Under the pieces are notes generated by a model. The model saw nothing but the letters and a program-made list of their open reading frames with translations. It ran no database searches and was not told the DNA's origin. The translations under genes and the position numbers were made by a program. Shown one piece after another: positions 10,145 through 21,340 of a stretch of 64,000 nt of DNA (positions are counted from its first letter, which is position 1; each line of letters starts with the position of its first letter). The stretch is from Clavaria fumosa (lineage: Eukaryota > Basidiomycota > Agaricomycetes > Agaricales > Clavariaceae): contig OX637798.1 in the NCBI GenBank assembly GCA_951802425.1, positions 1-64,000 on the forward strand, in the 5' to 3' direction.

Positions 10145-11713
10145 AATTGCTGCTATGGCGTATTCCAACCTGTCCGTCTCTATGACAGTGGGGTTTTCTG
10201 AGTCGTAATGTGCAAGGACCAGAGCAGATGTACATACCGACTTCAAGTGGTCAAATGCCGCTTGGCAATCCGTTGTCCAGTCAAAGCAGAGCCCTTTCTG
10301 CATGAGGTTATTGAATGGTCGGGTTATTCTCAAGTAGCCATGGATGAATCGTTGGTAGAAATTCATGAAACCTAAGAAGGACTGTGTTTCTTTAACATTA
10401 GTAGGCGATGGCCAGTTTAAGATGGCATCAATTTTTGTTGAGTCCATAGAAATTCCACTAGGAGAAACAATAAAACCCAAATATTCCATGGAATCAAGGT
10501 GGAAACTCGATTTCATTGGGTTTGCATGAAGTTGATTGTCGTGGAGCCGCTGTAGAACGCAGCAGATGTGACCCTCATGCACCATCGTGTTGTCGGAATA
10601 AATTAAAATATCATCAAGATAGACAACCACGAAGGAGTTGACCATGTTGGCGAAGATGTCGTTCATGAACCGCTGGAACATTGCCAGAGCATTGGTTAGC
10701 CCAAATGGCATCACCAAGTACTCAAAGGCACTGTATTGGGTGCGGAAGGCAGTTTTCCACTTGTCACTGTCCTTGATGCGGATGTTGTTGTATCCGGCAT
10801 GGAGGTTGATTTTTGAGTAGATCCATGCACCCCATAAGCAGTCGAGCATATTGTTTATTAGTGGGATTGGGTAGCGGTTTTTGATCATCACCCTGTTTAA
10901 ACCTCGGTAGTCAACACAAAGACAGAGTGAACTGTCCTTCTTTTTTGCAAATACAACGGGGGCTCCCGTGGGGGATTCAGAAGGGTGGATAAATCCCTTC
11001 TGGAGCATGTCATCAATATAGTCATGCAAAACCTTTAATTCCAGCTCAGACATGTTATACAGCAGACCCCAAGGGGCTTTGGTGTCTGGTTCAAGTTGTA
11101 TCGCATGATCGTAAGTTCGGTGGGGTGGAAGGGTGCGGGCCTCTTCCTTGGAGAAGACATTGGTAAAGTCTGCGTATTGAGGTGGTAGGTTTGCCCTTGC
11201 TTCTGGGGGTTCAGAATTGATTAGTGCAGCATTAGCTTGGAGCGAGTCTTCAGGTGCAGGGAAAAAATGATAAACAGCATGCAGAATTATATCCTCACCC
11301 ACTAGATGGTTGGTGAAGTGGGTGGGATCCAAAATTCGAATTTCGATAGGTGCTGGTTTGGGCAACAGGGCAGCAGAATTTTCCTGTGACCCTGTTCTGT
11401 GTAAATTCGTGTTGGGTAAAGTTTTATCAGCAGCAACAACAGTGGGAAAAGGTGGCAAAGGCTCCTCGGGTAGGTTTGCCCAGTCCCATGTGGTGGAGTT
11501 CAAAGTTCCCGACATAGCAGAATTGCTATCAGGCACGGTGGGGTTCAACTCTGACAGTGGATTTCCAGTGGTCCCCGTGGGTAGTCCTGGGCTCAGTGTT
11601 GACCAGTCCTTAGGAGCGAGCTCCTTCAGGACCCTGAGTTCATCAGTGGTTGGGTCATGAGACCCTGCAGGCCTTGCTGCATCGGTGGCCACAGTGGGCA
11701 AGGGCTTCATCAT
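10145..11713 (-). pseudogene. Gypsy family B copy 1: reverse transcriptase, truncated in RNase H
   Basis: The frame runs 11713 to 10145 (about 520 residues) and is cut by the LTR-A boundary. After a Pro/Ser/Thr-rich linker come the Ty3/Gypsy RT motifs in order: PTGAPVVFAKKKD, LCVDYRGLNRVM, MPFGLTNALAMFQRFMNDIF and the catalytic YLDD (codons about 10611-10622), then the thumb (SFLGFMNFYQRFIHGY) and the first strand of RNase H (VIETDRLEYAIAAIC, where the usual TDAS reads TDRL). RNase H and integrase are missing beyond 10145. The same protein, further truncated, occurs at 24122-24927. The frame has no internal stop, but without integrase the copy is dead. Confidence 0.85.
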
Positions 11714-11758
11714 CAGTGGTCAGGTATCGGAATTGCGGAATTGTATCGAGAGGGTTGG

Positions 11759-12169
11759 TCAATCGATGTCTGGGTTGTGTTTCCAAAGCCATGACAGTCC
11801 GAGTATGACCTTCACATCCGAATGGAGTTGGGTAACATAGAAATGTTCAGTGTGCATTGTGCTGTCCTCAAAGCAGAATTGTTGGTCGGTCACTTGGGTG
11901 ATCAGTCCTGCGATGGACCCGTCAAATAGCCTAAGTTGTATAGGGTGGGTTAGTGTTGAATGGAATTTCAAAGGTGTAAAGTCGGGCAAAATGAAACATT
12001 CGGTAGCTCCACAATCTACAAGTGTGGGTACAGGGGTATTGCTAATTTGCAGAATAACAATGGAAATCAAAAAGGCAGCAGAAGAAATAGATGACAGAAC
12101 CGTGTATAAGGGGAGTTCATCCATGGTACAGGTATCAGTATTGGTATCTATGGCAATATCGCAACTCAA
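11759..12169 (-). CDS. Gypsy B copy 1: retropepsin-like protease region
   Basis: A 136-residue frame with the retropepsin pattern: TLVDCGATECFILPDF (active-site region), then VILGLSWLWKHNPDID, the ILGxxWL segment found at the end of Gypsy proteases. The catalytic triplet reads D-C-G instead of D-S/T-G. The second copy (24973-25383) has the same D-C-G, so the change predates module duplication or is native to the family. It lies between the gag zinc knuckle and RT, the normal order, in a different frame from RT. Confidence 0.75.
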   Translation of the reverse strand: MSCDIAIDTNTDTCTMDELPLYTVLSSISSAAFLISIVILQISNTPVPTLVDCGATECFILPDFTPLKFHSTLTHPIQLRLFDGSIAGLITQVTDQQFCFEDSTMHTEHFYVTQLHSDVKVILGLSWLWKHNPDID

Positions 12170-12177
12170 GAATCTCC

Positions 12178-13196
12178 CTACATGCCTTGAGATGCTGGAG
12201 CATTTCCCAACTTGTCACTGGCCAAGGGCTCAGCTGCGGTCATGGTAAATGTGAGGGTGGCATGGGCAGCAGACTTGCAGTTAGTGGGGATCAACGGGCA
12301 TGTATTCGAGAAATGCCCTTGACCCATGCAATATAAGCAAAGTCCAGCGGCCCGGTGGAGAATGGTCTGCAAGGTGTGGATTTCTCCATCTTTCCCTCCT
12401 TCGGCTTCGTTACAGGGGTTGAGGCAGGTTTGGCCAGAGCGGATGTCATGATGGGGTTGGTTACTGGAATGGGCGCAGGGCGGTTCGAGGATTGGTTGTT
12501 GGTGGGTTTCACATTGCGGTCTTTCATCGGGTTTGACAAATTTCCGCACGATGAGTCGCCGGGTCACTTTCTGTATTGGACAGATGTCGGAAAGCGGCCT
12601 TGTTCTTCCTCACATTGCCAGTACTGCTGCTCGAAGGCCAAAGCTTGTTGACAGAGTCCAGTGAACTCCTGCTCTCGACTCGTGTATTGAAACTGGTCTT
12701 TGATGCAGTTGGTGAGCCCCTGGTAAAAGGCCTTGGCGAGCACGGTGTCATTGTATCCAGTGTAGGGTGCGTGCGAATTGAAGGTGACGATGTATTCTGT
12801 GATGCGGGAATTGTTGGGCATCTTCAAATTATGCAACACGCTCTTCGAAGTCATATGTGGGGGGGGGTTTCTGAATACCAGAAATAATTCCATGGTGAAG
12901 TTATCCCAATTGTCCAACATTGTGGGGGGCGGTTGCTGGACAAGGTATGGCATCCACCAGGTATTCGCTTGATCTCGGAGATACGACGTGGCGAATAGAA
13001 CATGATCCCGATCAGTAGCGAATTTCCGTGGCTTCCCCAGAAACCATGTAATGCACTGCAAGATGAACATTGTTAGCCATGCTGGGTCCTTACCTGTGAA
13101 GACATCGGGCTCCTTGAGTTTGGGGCCGTCGTCTCCAGGTGCCAGGTAGTAGATGTAGTATGGCAGACTGGTGGGCGGATTTCCGATGGGTACCAC
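12178..13196 (-). pseudogene. Gypsy B copy 1: Gag core and zinc knuckle, in two frames
   Basis: The capsid part (13196 to about 12564) has the Retrotrans_gag pattern: PDVFTGKDPAWLTMFILQC, a conserved W in the ANTWW segment, a NFTMELF segment and AKAFYQGL. The CCHC knuckle CLYCMGQGHFSNTC (C-x2-C-x4-H-x4-C) is read in another frame within 12178-12567. The same frame change is seen in copy 2, so it is either an inherited frameshift or a translational one. Upstream Pro-rich N-terminal sequence continues to about 13722. A late deletion in this copy (near 13618) removed about 680 bp present in copy 2. Confidence 0.75.
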
Positions 13197-13304
13197 AGGA
13201 GGTACCGCCAGTGGAATTCCTTGCGGAATCCCTGGAATCTCGAAAGGTCATGGCAGCAACTGTGGCGGGAGGCTTGGGGTTGGCAGCAGCAGACATCGTG
13301 ACCC

Positions 13305-13722
13305 TCATGCTGAGGATGGTGGGTTGACACTGGGTATCGGAAAAGGAAGCACTGGTAGCACTCCAGAGTAGTTAGTTGTGAGTAGGGATAGTGGGGGTAG
13401 TACTGGTGTAAGTGTATTTCTCAACACAAGAGCAGGGACTGAGGGTCGAGGCAGTGGAGTAGGGCTTGGAGGCATTGTGGGTGGAGCGGGAGGATACAGG
13501 GTTACTGGGACCAAGGGGTTGGAGCTCCCTGAGGAAACCAAACCTGGTCCGAGCATCATCCCTAACGAAGCGGACACAGAGGCCGGGGTCTGGGGACCCA
13601 AAGGTTGTTGGTCGGGTGACCACCCTGCAAGTCCTAAACTGACTCCACTTGTTTCCCAAGTTTCCCGATGTCAGCTGAACAATGGCAAAGCATGCGTAGT
13701 ATGTTGGAATTTCGACCCACAC
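13305..13722 (-). pseudogene. Gypsy B copy 1: Pro/Ser-rich gag N-terminal region
   Basis: Low-complexity Pro/Ser/Thr-rich frames upstream of the capsid domain. The reading frame is uncertain. A 680-bp segment present in copy 2 (26831-27510) is absent here, with the joint at GGTGACC about 13617. Confidence 0.5.
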
Positions 13723-13833
13723 ATGGTATTGCTGATTGTCGATTTGGGACAGCAGTCGGGCGGCGGAATTACATTGGGAGTAGTCATGGTGTGTGCGGGT
13801 GTGTCGGGCGGCCCATAGTGGGGTGTGTTGGGT

Positions 13834-14660
13834 TGTGACACCTGCCTGATATGTAAGCCTACCAAATTCTCCTTAATTTAGAGTCCTTAAATGGTATGTT
13901 AGGATTACTAGTTAAGGAGCTATGTTGAATCTTTCCAAATGTAGTAGATATGCAAATTTGAGTATAAATAGCTGACAGAACCTCACGTTGCAGGCATAAT
14001 TACATACCCACTTATCGATTACACCATCCCCCAAGAGGATTAAGCCTATGTCTAGCCCAGCAAGGAGCTAAGGACAAATTTAGTTAAACTAAGGACTAAA
14101 TCTAGTTGAACTAAATCTAGTAATTGCTGACTAAGGACTTAGTCTGGTCAAGTGATCTGGGTACCCAAGGGTACCCAGGCTTTGATTGAGCCGCCCTATG
14201 CCGACTCCCTCGGCGTGGTAAGTATTGAGCAAGTTACAGATATCTTGGTATAGGGTACAAGCTGTTCTACTGTACAATGTACCAGTGTATTCATCAGAGT
14301 AAGTAGTGAATAGCTAGCCAAGTACTGAGAATTAGGTGGAGGTTTATAGAGGTAGAATGGTCTACAAGACCAGGAGAATCCCATGAACTCTGTAGCTTGT
14401 TTTTCCCGTTTCTGGTTAGCTGCATATTTACTGATCTATTTTGACCTATTTTGACCTATCTACATTGATTTGGCTTAAGCGTACAATACCTATGGAGTGG
14501 TCAGTCATTGAGCCATAGTATCAACCTGTGGAGTGATACCAGGTTGAGGCAGACTATGGGGGTCAATGGCTAAGCCCATGGGATGTTGTGACTTAGGTTA
14601 CTAACTAATAATAATATCTGCCCAAAACAATGCCTTGCTAGCAGTGTTGGTTTCAATACT
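13834..14660 (+). repeat. LTR-like promoter segment flanking Gypsy B, copy 1
   Basis: It begins TGTGACACCTGCC, contains a TATA box (AGTATAAATAG, 13961-13971) on the + strand, and has a degenerate inner repeat of CTAAATCTAGTTGAACTAAAT type at 14080-14140. The same segment flanks copy 2 at 27727-28260, there with a ~280-bp deletion between two CAATG motifs. The TATA orientation is opposite to the gag-pol strand of B, so it may be a separate solo LTR rather than B's own. Confidence 0.5.
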
Positions 14661-14804
14661 GTTAGCAGGAAGGTATGGAACTGGAGGGTCTACTAGTCCT
14701 GTAGGCCAACTGCATAAGGAATTGAGGACCTGTCTGAGTCATCCTGATTCTCAGTGACTCATTTCTGACTGCACCCAGTACCAGATCCATAACAGATGTG
14801 CAAT

Positions 14805-15034
14805 GGGGTTCAGGTGGTAGGTATGCATAAGGTGTGTTAGGGAAGGGCATTGCAAGTACAGCCTGGTGGTTGTGAGTGTCATGTAAGAGCAGGGAAGGTC
14901 GGAGAGGCTTCTGGAAGGGGACTGCAGGTTCCAGAAGTGTGTAAAGGGGCTCGCAAGGTTGTAGAAGGCTGTTGGGAGGTTCATAAGTGTCAGTAGAGTC
15001 TGCTTGGGTAAGGGAAAATGAATGGGTCCTGACA
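14805..15034 (-). repeat. LTR family A fragment (5' end only), module 1
   Basis: The reverse complement starts TGTCAGGACCCATTCATTTTC and follows the first ~230 bases of LTR A. Similarity fades toward 14661. The identical arrangement recurs at 28403-28633. Confidence 0.75.
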
Positions 15035-15147
15035 GGCCACTCACATATATATACTGTGTCACAACTGTACAGAGGGGTGGATCCCTCTACATAGAACTAC
15101 TAGCTCAATATACCATTGAGTCCAGTTCATTTGAGGGATAGAAAGTA
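15035..15147 (+). repeat. LTR family D 3' part, module 1
   Basis: The stretch TATATATACTGTGTCACAACTGTACAG...GGATAGAAAGTATTACA matches, inverted, the LTR remnant at 57561-57690. It contains the intact empty site (CATTTGAGGGATAG) of element E. Confidence 0.65.
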
Positions 15148-15320
15148 TTACACCTGTGAAGGACAAGGGACCATTACAGTCATAAGAAAAGAAGCCTGAA
15201 CCCCACTCTCAGTCACCTTCACCCCTCACCTTCACCTTCATGAACACTCTTACTCACCCTCACCCACCCCATTTACTCTGTCACTCTCACAATCATCTTC
15301 ACTCTCACCCTGGCTCACAC
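15148..15320 (+). repeat. Repeat R1, left part
   Basis: CT-rich, starting CCTGTGAAGGACAAGG and matching 36448-36625 and 38878-39055. It is interrupted at 15320 by element C; the remainder resumes at 21906. Confidence 0.8.
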
Positions 15321-15880
15321 TGTCAGGATCCGTTACATAAGCCGCCGTCACTGAATCCACAACGTGCTAGGGACTAGTTACAAGGGCCGAGTATGGGACC
15401 ACGTGACCCTCCGCAACCTTTGGAGTCACCTGCGACCATGCGCCGACACCTATGAGCTCCCGATAAGCGCCGCCACGTGCCCACGCCCACGTTCCTCGAC
15501 CTTTTCCCACACTTTGCAATTTGTGATGGAGGCGGATCAGCAATAATCCCTCTGACAGCTCCCATCAAGTAATCTACCCTAATCAGGACTAATCCAGGCC
15601 CCTCCACGGCCAGCCAAGCCCATGCTAAGCATTTCTCTTGTCATTTTCCCCTTATCCGTCCCTTGCCGCTACCTTCTGTATTTGGTATCCCCTTTTCCCT
15701 ATACTGCCTCCCCTATTCTGCGCAACTCAGTGCGCATAGCCTCATTCCCCTTTTTATGACTCATCCCCTACACAGCCCCCTTTCCCCAGTATATATAGTA
15801 CCTTTGTAATGTGTGTAGTTCCCTACATTGAAATCAAGCTTCTTTCCCCTTCTTGCTTCTGTGAGGGACTCGGACTGACA
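15321..15880 (+). repeat. 5' LTR of element C
   Basis: 560 bp with TATA box GTATATATAG near 15789-15798. It differs from the 3' LTR at 16 positions by my alignment, all at CpG sites. Confidence 0.92.
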
Positions 15881-15899
15881 CAATTTCAATGTCCACCCC

Positions 15900-16550
15900 T
15901 TGCTACCTCAACCCTGTCAACCCCCGGTCGGCCTAGCTTTCTCCCTACCCCCTGCCTGTCGTGTGCAACAGAACGACAAGAGAGTCATCCTGGCGTACCC
16001 GATGCGTAACGAAGACATAATAGACGAGTGGCTCATCATGGTCCTAGATTTTGGTGAGGACGAATATTGGGCCCGATACTTTGACACCCACATAAGAACA
16101 GAGTTCTACCCGGACACCCCGATGGAATCCGACGTATCGGAGATGGAAGCTGCAGTACTGAGACTGCGAGAGCTACGCCCTTTCAAACTGTGGATTATTG
16201 AGGAGGAGAGATGACTTGCCCCCTATTTCGCAAGGTTGTACGCACAGGAACAGAGTTGATGACAAGAGAGATTGAGAGAGGCACTGAGAGCTGCCCTACC
16301 AGATTCCGCGACCTCAGGCATGAGATCGCCCATACACAGCACTATTGACATTAACCTCGACGACCTTGAGGACTACGTGAACAGCGACAATGACGAGTCG
16401 ATGAACGAACCCACGCACATTTCCGTGGCGATCCAGACAGAGCTTAGCCTCATCGGAATCGAACAATTCCTCATCCATGAGTACCGACCCCTCGCCTTCA
16501 TCTGTCGTCCCATCAACCCCATCCCCCCCAGCACCACCAGTTCATACTGA
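15900..16550 (+). pseudogene. Upstream ORF (ORF0) before gag in element C
   Basis: A single frame runs from about 15900 to 16550, broken only by TGA at 16212, 16257 and 16260. The latter two are adjacent and all are readable as former CGA arginine codons. The protein is acidic (DFGEDEYWARYFDTHIR; NLDDLEDYVNSDNDESM) with helical character and no family I recognise. Its end overlaps the gag start (16477) in another frame, so it could be an N-terminal gag extension joined by frameshift, or a separate leader protein. Confidence 0.5.
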
Positions 16551-17784
16551 GCCCCCTGTAGACTTCGTGAGTTTAGACGAGCGCCTAGCCCAGCCAGCAC
16601 CGTCGCCACCACCACCACCACAATCACCTGCGACTCCAGAACTGGAACCGCGACCCCAACCCGCGAGTCCATTGCCGCCAGAACCCTCGCCGCCGCCCTT
16701 GCCCGCACCCGAAATGGCAGACGCTGTCCCCGCAGCCCCAATGCCGAGGCTGGACCTAGCCATTCCATCTTTTGATGGAAATAAGAAGAATTTCCAGACC
16801 TTCCTCAGGTCCCTCCGACTACAGTTCCTGGGAAACCAGGGGCTCTATGCCAGTGATCTGAACAAGATCCTGTTTGCGCTGAGTAAGATTACAGGAGAAG
16901 GATTTGCAGCAGAATGGGCGAACATGCAAGGTGATGAGATCCTAAATGCTGGAGTAGCTGGGACTTGGGAAGATTTCATCCTGGATCTGCATAGGGCCTT
17001 CGATGACCCTAACATCACGGCGACCACCCTAAATGACATCGCCAAGTTGAAACAGGGAGCGCTAGAAGCTGCGGAGTTTTTCGCTCTATTCGAGACATTG
17101 ATGCGCAAGGCAGAGTTAGACCCGGTCGACAACTCGGATGTGTTAATCCACTGGTTGGAGATGAACCTCAACCGGAGGCTGACCACGCGGGTCTACAATG
17201 TCAACCCCATGCCAGTCACCTACGCCCAGTGGAAGCAACTGGTCGAAATGTTGGATGCCCAACAGAGGAGGCTCGACGCCATTATATGCGAGCAAAACGC
17301 CAGCCGCCCCGCCCCTACCCAATTCCAGCAGTCGCAACCACTCCCTACGCCCCTGCGCTACCCGAACCCGAACCCACCGCGACCCGTGCCTCGCTTCCCC
17401 TCTGTTCCGCAGCAGCAGCAATGCACCCCTGCTCCGCAGATCATGCCCCGTCCCGCTGGTGCCAGTGACAGGATGATCGTGGACCAGACACGGGCTCCTG
17501 CGGCTGAACGTCGATGCTTCCGCTGTGGCCAGGTGGGTCACATCGCCCGAAACTGCCACCTCCCGGACTCACAACCCTATGTCCCGAGGCCGCAGGTTTG
17601 TGCGATGGTCCCTGGCCCAGTAGAGGTGGAAGAATACGAGAACGAACTCACGCTACTCCGCGACAGGCTCGCGATATATGAGAGAGAGAGACAGATGGCT
17701 GGTGCCCCGCAGGCCCAGCAACAACAACAACAGCTCCCGCCGGCTCCCACCCAGGAGCAGGGTTTTGGAGAAGAGACGCAGTGA
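16477..17784 (+). CDS. Element C Gag
   Basis: A 435-residue intact frame. Residues 1-85 are Pro-rich. Residues ~90-260 form the capsid-like Retrotrans_gag region (PSFDGNKKNFQTFLRSL, AAEWANM, TWEDFILDL, KLKQGALEAAEFFALFETL). A basic, Pro/Gln-rich stretch leads to one CCHC zinc knuckle, CFRCGQVGHIARNC, near residue 350. A C-terminal coiled segment (YENELTLLRDRLAIYERERQ) precedes a polyglutamine run. It ends at TGA 17782-17784, where the pol frame takes over in the -1 register. It would package element RNA into particles. The start is the first ATG of the frame, inside ORF0. Confidence 0.88.
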   Translation: MSTDPSPSSVVPSTPSPPAPPVHTEPPVDFVSLDERLAQPAPSPPPPPQSPATPELEPRPQPASPLPPEPSPPPLPAPEMADAVPAAPMPRLDLAIPSFDGNKKNFQTFLRSLRLQFLGNQGLYASDLNKILFALSKITGEGFAAEWANMQGDEILNAGVAGTWEDFILDLHRAFDDPNITATTLNDIAKLKQGALEAAEFFALFETLMRKAELDPVDNSDVLIHWLEMNLNRRLTTRVYNVNPMPVTYAQWKQLVEMLDAQQRRLDAIICEQNASRPAPTQFQQSQPLPTPLRYPNPNPPRPVPRFPSVPQQQQCTPAPQIMPRPAGASDRMIVDQTRAPAAERRCFRCGQVGHIARNCHLPDSQPYVPRPQVCAMVPGPVEVEEYENELTLLRDRLAIYERERQMAGAPQAQQQQQQLPPAPTQEQGFGEETQ

Positions 17785-20700
17785 GTCCGAACTCGCGTCT
17801 CTGTAATAGTACAAGCAACGTTCCCACCCCCACCCCTGTACCCGTAGCAAGTATACCCAAATACACAATCTTGCAACAGAGACATGCTCGGAGCACAAAC
17901 AAACTTGAGGACAACAGAACGACAAAAGTCGCGGAAGAGAAACCAAAGAGGCAGAAGAGAGAGTTGACTTTACTGGCGCACTTTGAAACTCTGACTACGG
18001 CTGAATGGGGAGGTGTTAAGGTCCTGATCGACTCAGGATGTACCAATTGTTTTATGGACCTGGCCTGGTGTAAGGAACTTGGACTGGAACCCGTCCCGCT
18101 ACAAAACCCGATCAAAGTGTACAATGTGGACGGCTCAGCAAACAAGAACGGACCAATCCGCTACGGCATCGACCTCCTGCTAACGATAGGGGACCACCAG
18201 GAATGAATACACTTCTTGCTCGGAGCTGCCAAATCGCACAAGATCATCTTGGGGCATGACTGGCTGTCCAAACACAACCCCGAGATCAATTGGCCACTAG
18301 GCAAGGTTTCCTTCATGCACTGCCCCACAAGTTGCCACTTTGACCCACATCTCACAAGCCCTTGGGCCTATCCTAAAGGCAGTATATGGGACAATGCACT
18401 ACAGACGACCATAGACATTCGCTTTTTGGACTCTGGAGATATGCCCGACTGGCCGTTGCTATATCCAACGGTCTTTAGTGAAGCAAAATGGGATGAGTTA
18501 CCCAAACCGTGACCTGATTTTGACATCAAGATCGAGTTCTGCGAGGACCCAGGGCACTTATCCTCCAAACTGTACTCGCTGACTAGGGAGGAAATGACAG
18601 AAATGAATAGGTGGATCGACGAGCAGCTGGCTTCAGGAAGGATAAGGCCCTCCAAATCCCCCTATGCCAGCCCATTCTTTTTCAAGTGAGAAAAAGGCAA
18701 GCTCCGGCCCATCATCGATTACTCATGCCTCAACTCGTTTTTGATTAAGGATAAGTTTCCATTGCCGTGCATCTGTGATTGTGTAGACAATCTGCGAGGA
18801 GCCAGGATCTTTTCCAAGATTGACGCGAAGGGAGGGTTTCCATCGATGAGGCTGTGGGAAGGACACCAGGAGAGATGCGCCTTCTTGACATCGCGAGGTT
18901 TGTTCGAACCCACGGTAATGTGGTTTGGGCTCCAGAATGCTCCCACGACCTTCCAGAGATTTATGAACCATATCTTGAGAGAAGAAATTGCCGGCGGACA
19001 TGTACTCGCGTATATCGATGATGTCATTATCTTCGCGGACGACCTCGCGACCCACCGTTTCTGGATGGACCGAGTCCTGCAGAGGTTCTGTGACAATGGA
19101 CTGTGCCTCCGACTGAGCAAGTGTGAGTTTGAGAAGACAGAGGTATTCTACCTAGGGCTCAGGCTCTCGCACAACCGACTCGAGCACGACCTGGCCAAGG
19201 CGGAAGCAATCCGAAACTGGCCAGAGCCCCAAAATGTCAAGGAACTCCAATGTTTCCTGGGAATGGTCAACCACCTGCGGAGGTTCATCCCTAATCTGTC
19301 CTTGCGAGCCAAACCCCTGTTTAAGCTCACCAGTAACGTCCCCTGGTGCTGGCAGAGCGAACAGGTCACGGCTTTCCTGGACGTGAAAAGAGCGCTCGTT
19401 TCAGCTCCAGTCCTTGCTCTACCCCAGGATACAGGCAGGTGGAAAGTAGAAACAGACGCTAGTAACCTCGCGACAGGTGGAGTTCTTTCCCAGCAGCAGC
19501 CCGACGGGACCTGGAGACCAGTCAACTACATCTCCGAGGCTCTCACAGCGGCCGAAAAGAATTATGACGTCTATGACAAGGAGCTCCTCGCAGTTATCAG
19601 AGCGTTGAGAGAGTGGAGAGCATATCTCATAGGAGTGGATGAAACCTTCGAGATATGGACCGACCATGCAAACTTGCAATACTTCAGAAAGCCCCAAAAA
19701 CTGAAGCCATGACAAATACGCTGGTACGGAGAACTCCAGAACTTCGACTTCGCGATCAAGTATTGGACTGGTAAAAGCAACACCAAAGCCGATACCCTCT
19801 CGCGAAGACCCGACTACGGGGAGACCGCTGAAGAAGATGCTCCCATCCAGATGTTCCCCCCCGATGTGGATGTACGCACTGGCTTCACATCTGAAATGGA
19901 GACGCTCCTCCAGAAGAGGAGCGCAGAACACGTCACCAAGCCTATGGAAATCGATGACAGCTGGATGCGAGACCGTTTGGGATTGTGGTGGAGAAGTGGC
20001 ACTGTATGGATACCCCCGGCAGTCCGCGAGGTGGTACTCAACTATGAACATGACCTTCCCATTGTGGGACACCTCGGGATTAAGGAGATGAAGGCCGCGA
20101 TGCTCAAAGCCTACTGGTGGCCTGAGATGGTAAAAGATGTGGAGAAGTATGTGTCTGGATGCGAAGGCTGTCAGAGAACCAAACCTGACCGAACCAAGCG
20201 TGCCGCACCCCTACACCCACGCCCAGTCCAGAACGGTCCATGGTGGGCGATCAGCTGGGACATAGTAGGGCCGCTGCCACAGTCCCGTGGCTTCGACTCC
20301 ATCCTTGTGATTGTCAACAAATTCACCAAGCGCATGCTCATCGAAGCAATTGGTTTTGACTTAACAAGTTTGGGAGCAGCTAGGATCCTCCACGACTGTG
20401 TATTCCGGAACCACGGAATCCCCCAGAAGGTCGTCAGCGATCGTGGCCCACAGTTCATCTCTCGATTCATGAAGGAGTTCTACCGGATGATTGGGATAAA
20501 GGCTAATCTGAGCACTGCCTTCCATCCCCAAACTGACGGACAAATGGAACGGGTGAATCAGGAGATTGAAACCTACCTGCGGGAATACGTCGACCATCTC
20601 CAGGATGATTGGGCGGAGTGGTTGAGCACAGCGGAATTCGTGCTGAATAACCGGGAACATTCCGCGACAGGCTACACGCCCTTCTTCCTGGACTACGGCC

Positions 20701-21329
20701 GACACCCCTGGAATGGAGGTATACACCCGCGGACAGAGGTGAACCCAGCTGCTGATGAGTGGATGGCGAAGTTGGAAGAGTCGCGATGTGCTGCCAAAGA
20801 AGCCATGGAGAAAGCTGTGCTGGCAATGAAGAAAAGCTACAACAGCAGAAAGCGACCCAGTCGCAAGTATGGGAAGGGAGACTTAGTTTGGCTCGACACA
20901 CGAAACTTGAAAATGGACTGCCCAACCAAGAAACTTGACAACAAATGGGCTGGGCCTTTTGCCATCGTCGAGAAAGTAGGACCAGCAGGGTATCGCCTCA
21001 AGCTACCTCCTGCTTGGCGCATTCACGATGTATTCAACGAGCTCCTCCTAACCCCATTCGTTCCCCCTTCTTTTGCCTCCCAAGCCTGACCTCCTCCGCC
21101 TCCTCCAACCATTGATGACGACCACTTAGAGTATGAGGTCAAAGAGATCCTGGATGTGAAGAAAGTAGGACAAGGAGTGAAATACCTGGTAAAGTGGCTA
21201 GGCTACCCGATTGAAGAAAACACCTGGGAACCCTGCCAAAACCTTACCAACACCGCAATTCTTCTCTGCGACTTCTTCCTCAAGCACCCGGACAAGGCGC
21301 GATTGGCCGGTCGAGACGCCCAGCCTTGA
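17781..21329 (+). pseudogene. Element C Pol: protease, RT, RNase H, integrase, chromodomain
   Basis: One frame runs from the gag stop to TGA 21327-21329, just before the purine tract. Order: protease with LIDSGCTNCF; RT with RPIIDYSCLN, WFGLQNAPTTFQRFMN and YIDD (19011-19022); RNase H with VETDASNLATGG and YDKELLAVI; integrase with an HHCC zinc region (GHLGIKEM...CEGCQRTK), first Asp in SWDIVGPLP, second in VSDRGPQF and Glu in ERVNQEI; then a chromodomain (EYEVKEILDVKKVG...YLVKWLGYP...NTWEP) that would steer integration to marked chromatin. Five in-frame stops interrupt it, all TGA: 18204, 18510, 18687, 19710 and 21087. There is no frameshift, so decay is by point mutation only. Confidence 0.9.
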
Positions 21330-21340
21330 GGAGGGGGCCA
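21330..21340 (+). promoter_or_regulatory. Polypurine tract of element C
   Basis: GGAGGGGGCCA lies between the pol stop and the 3' LTR. Confidence 0.75.
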
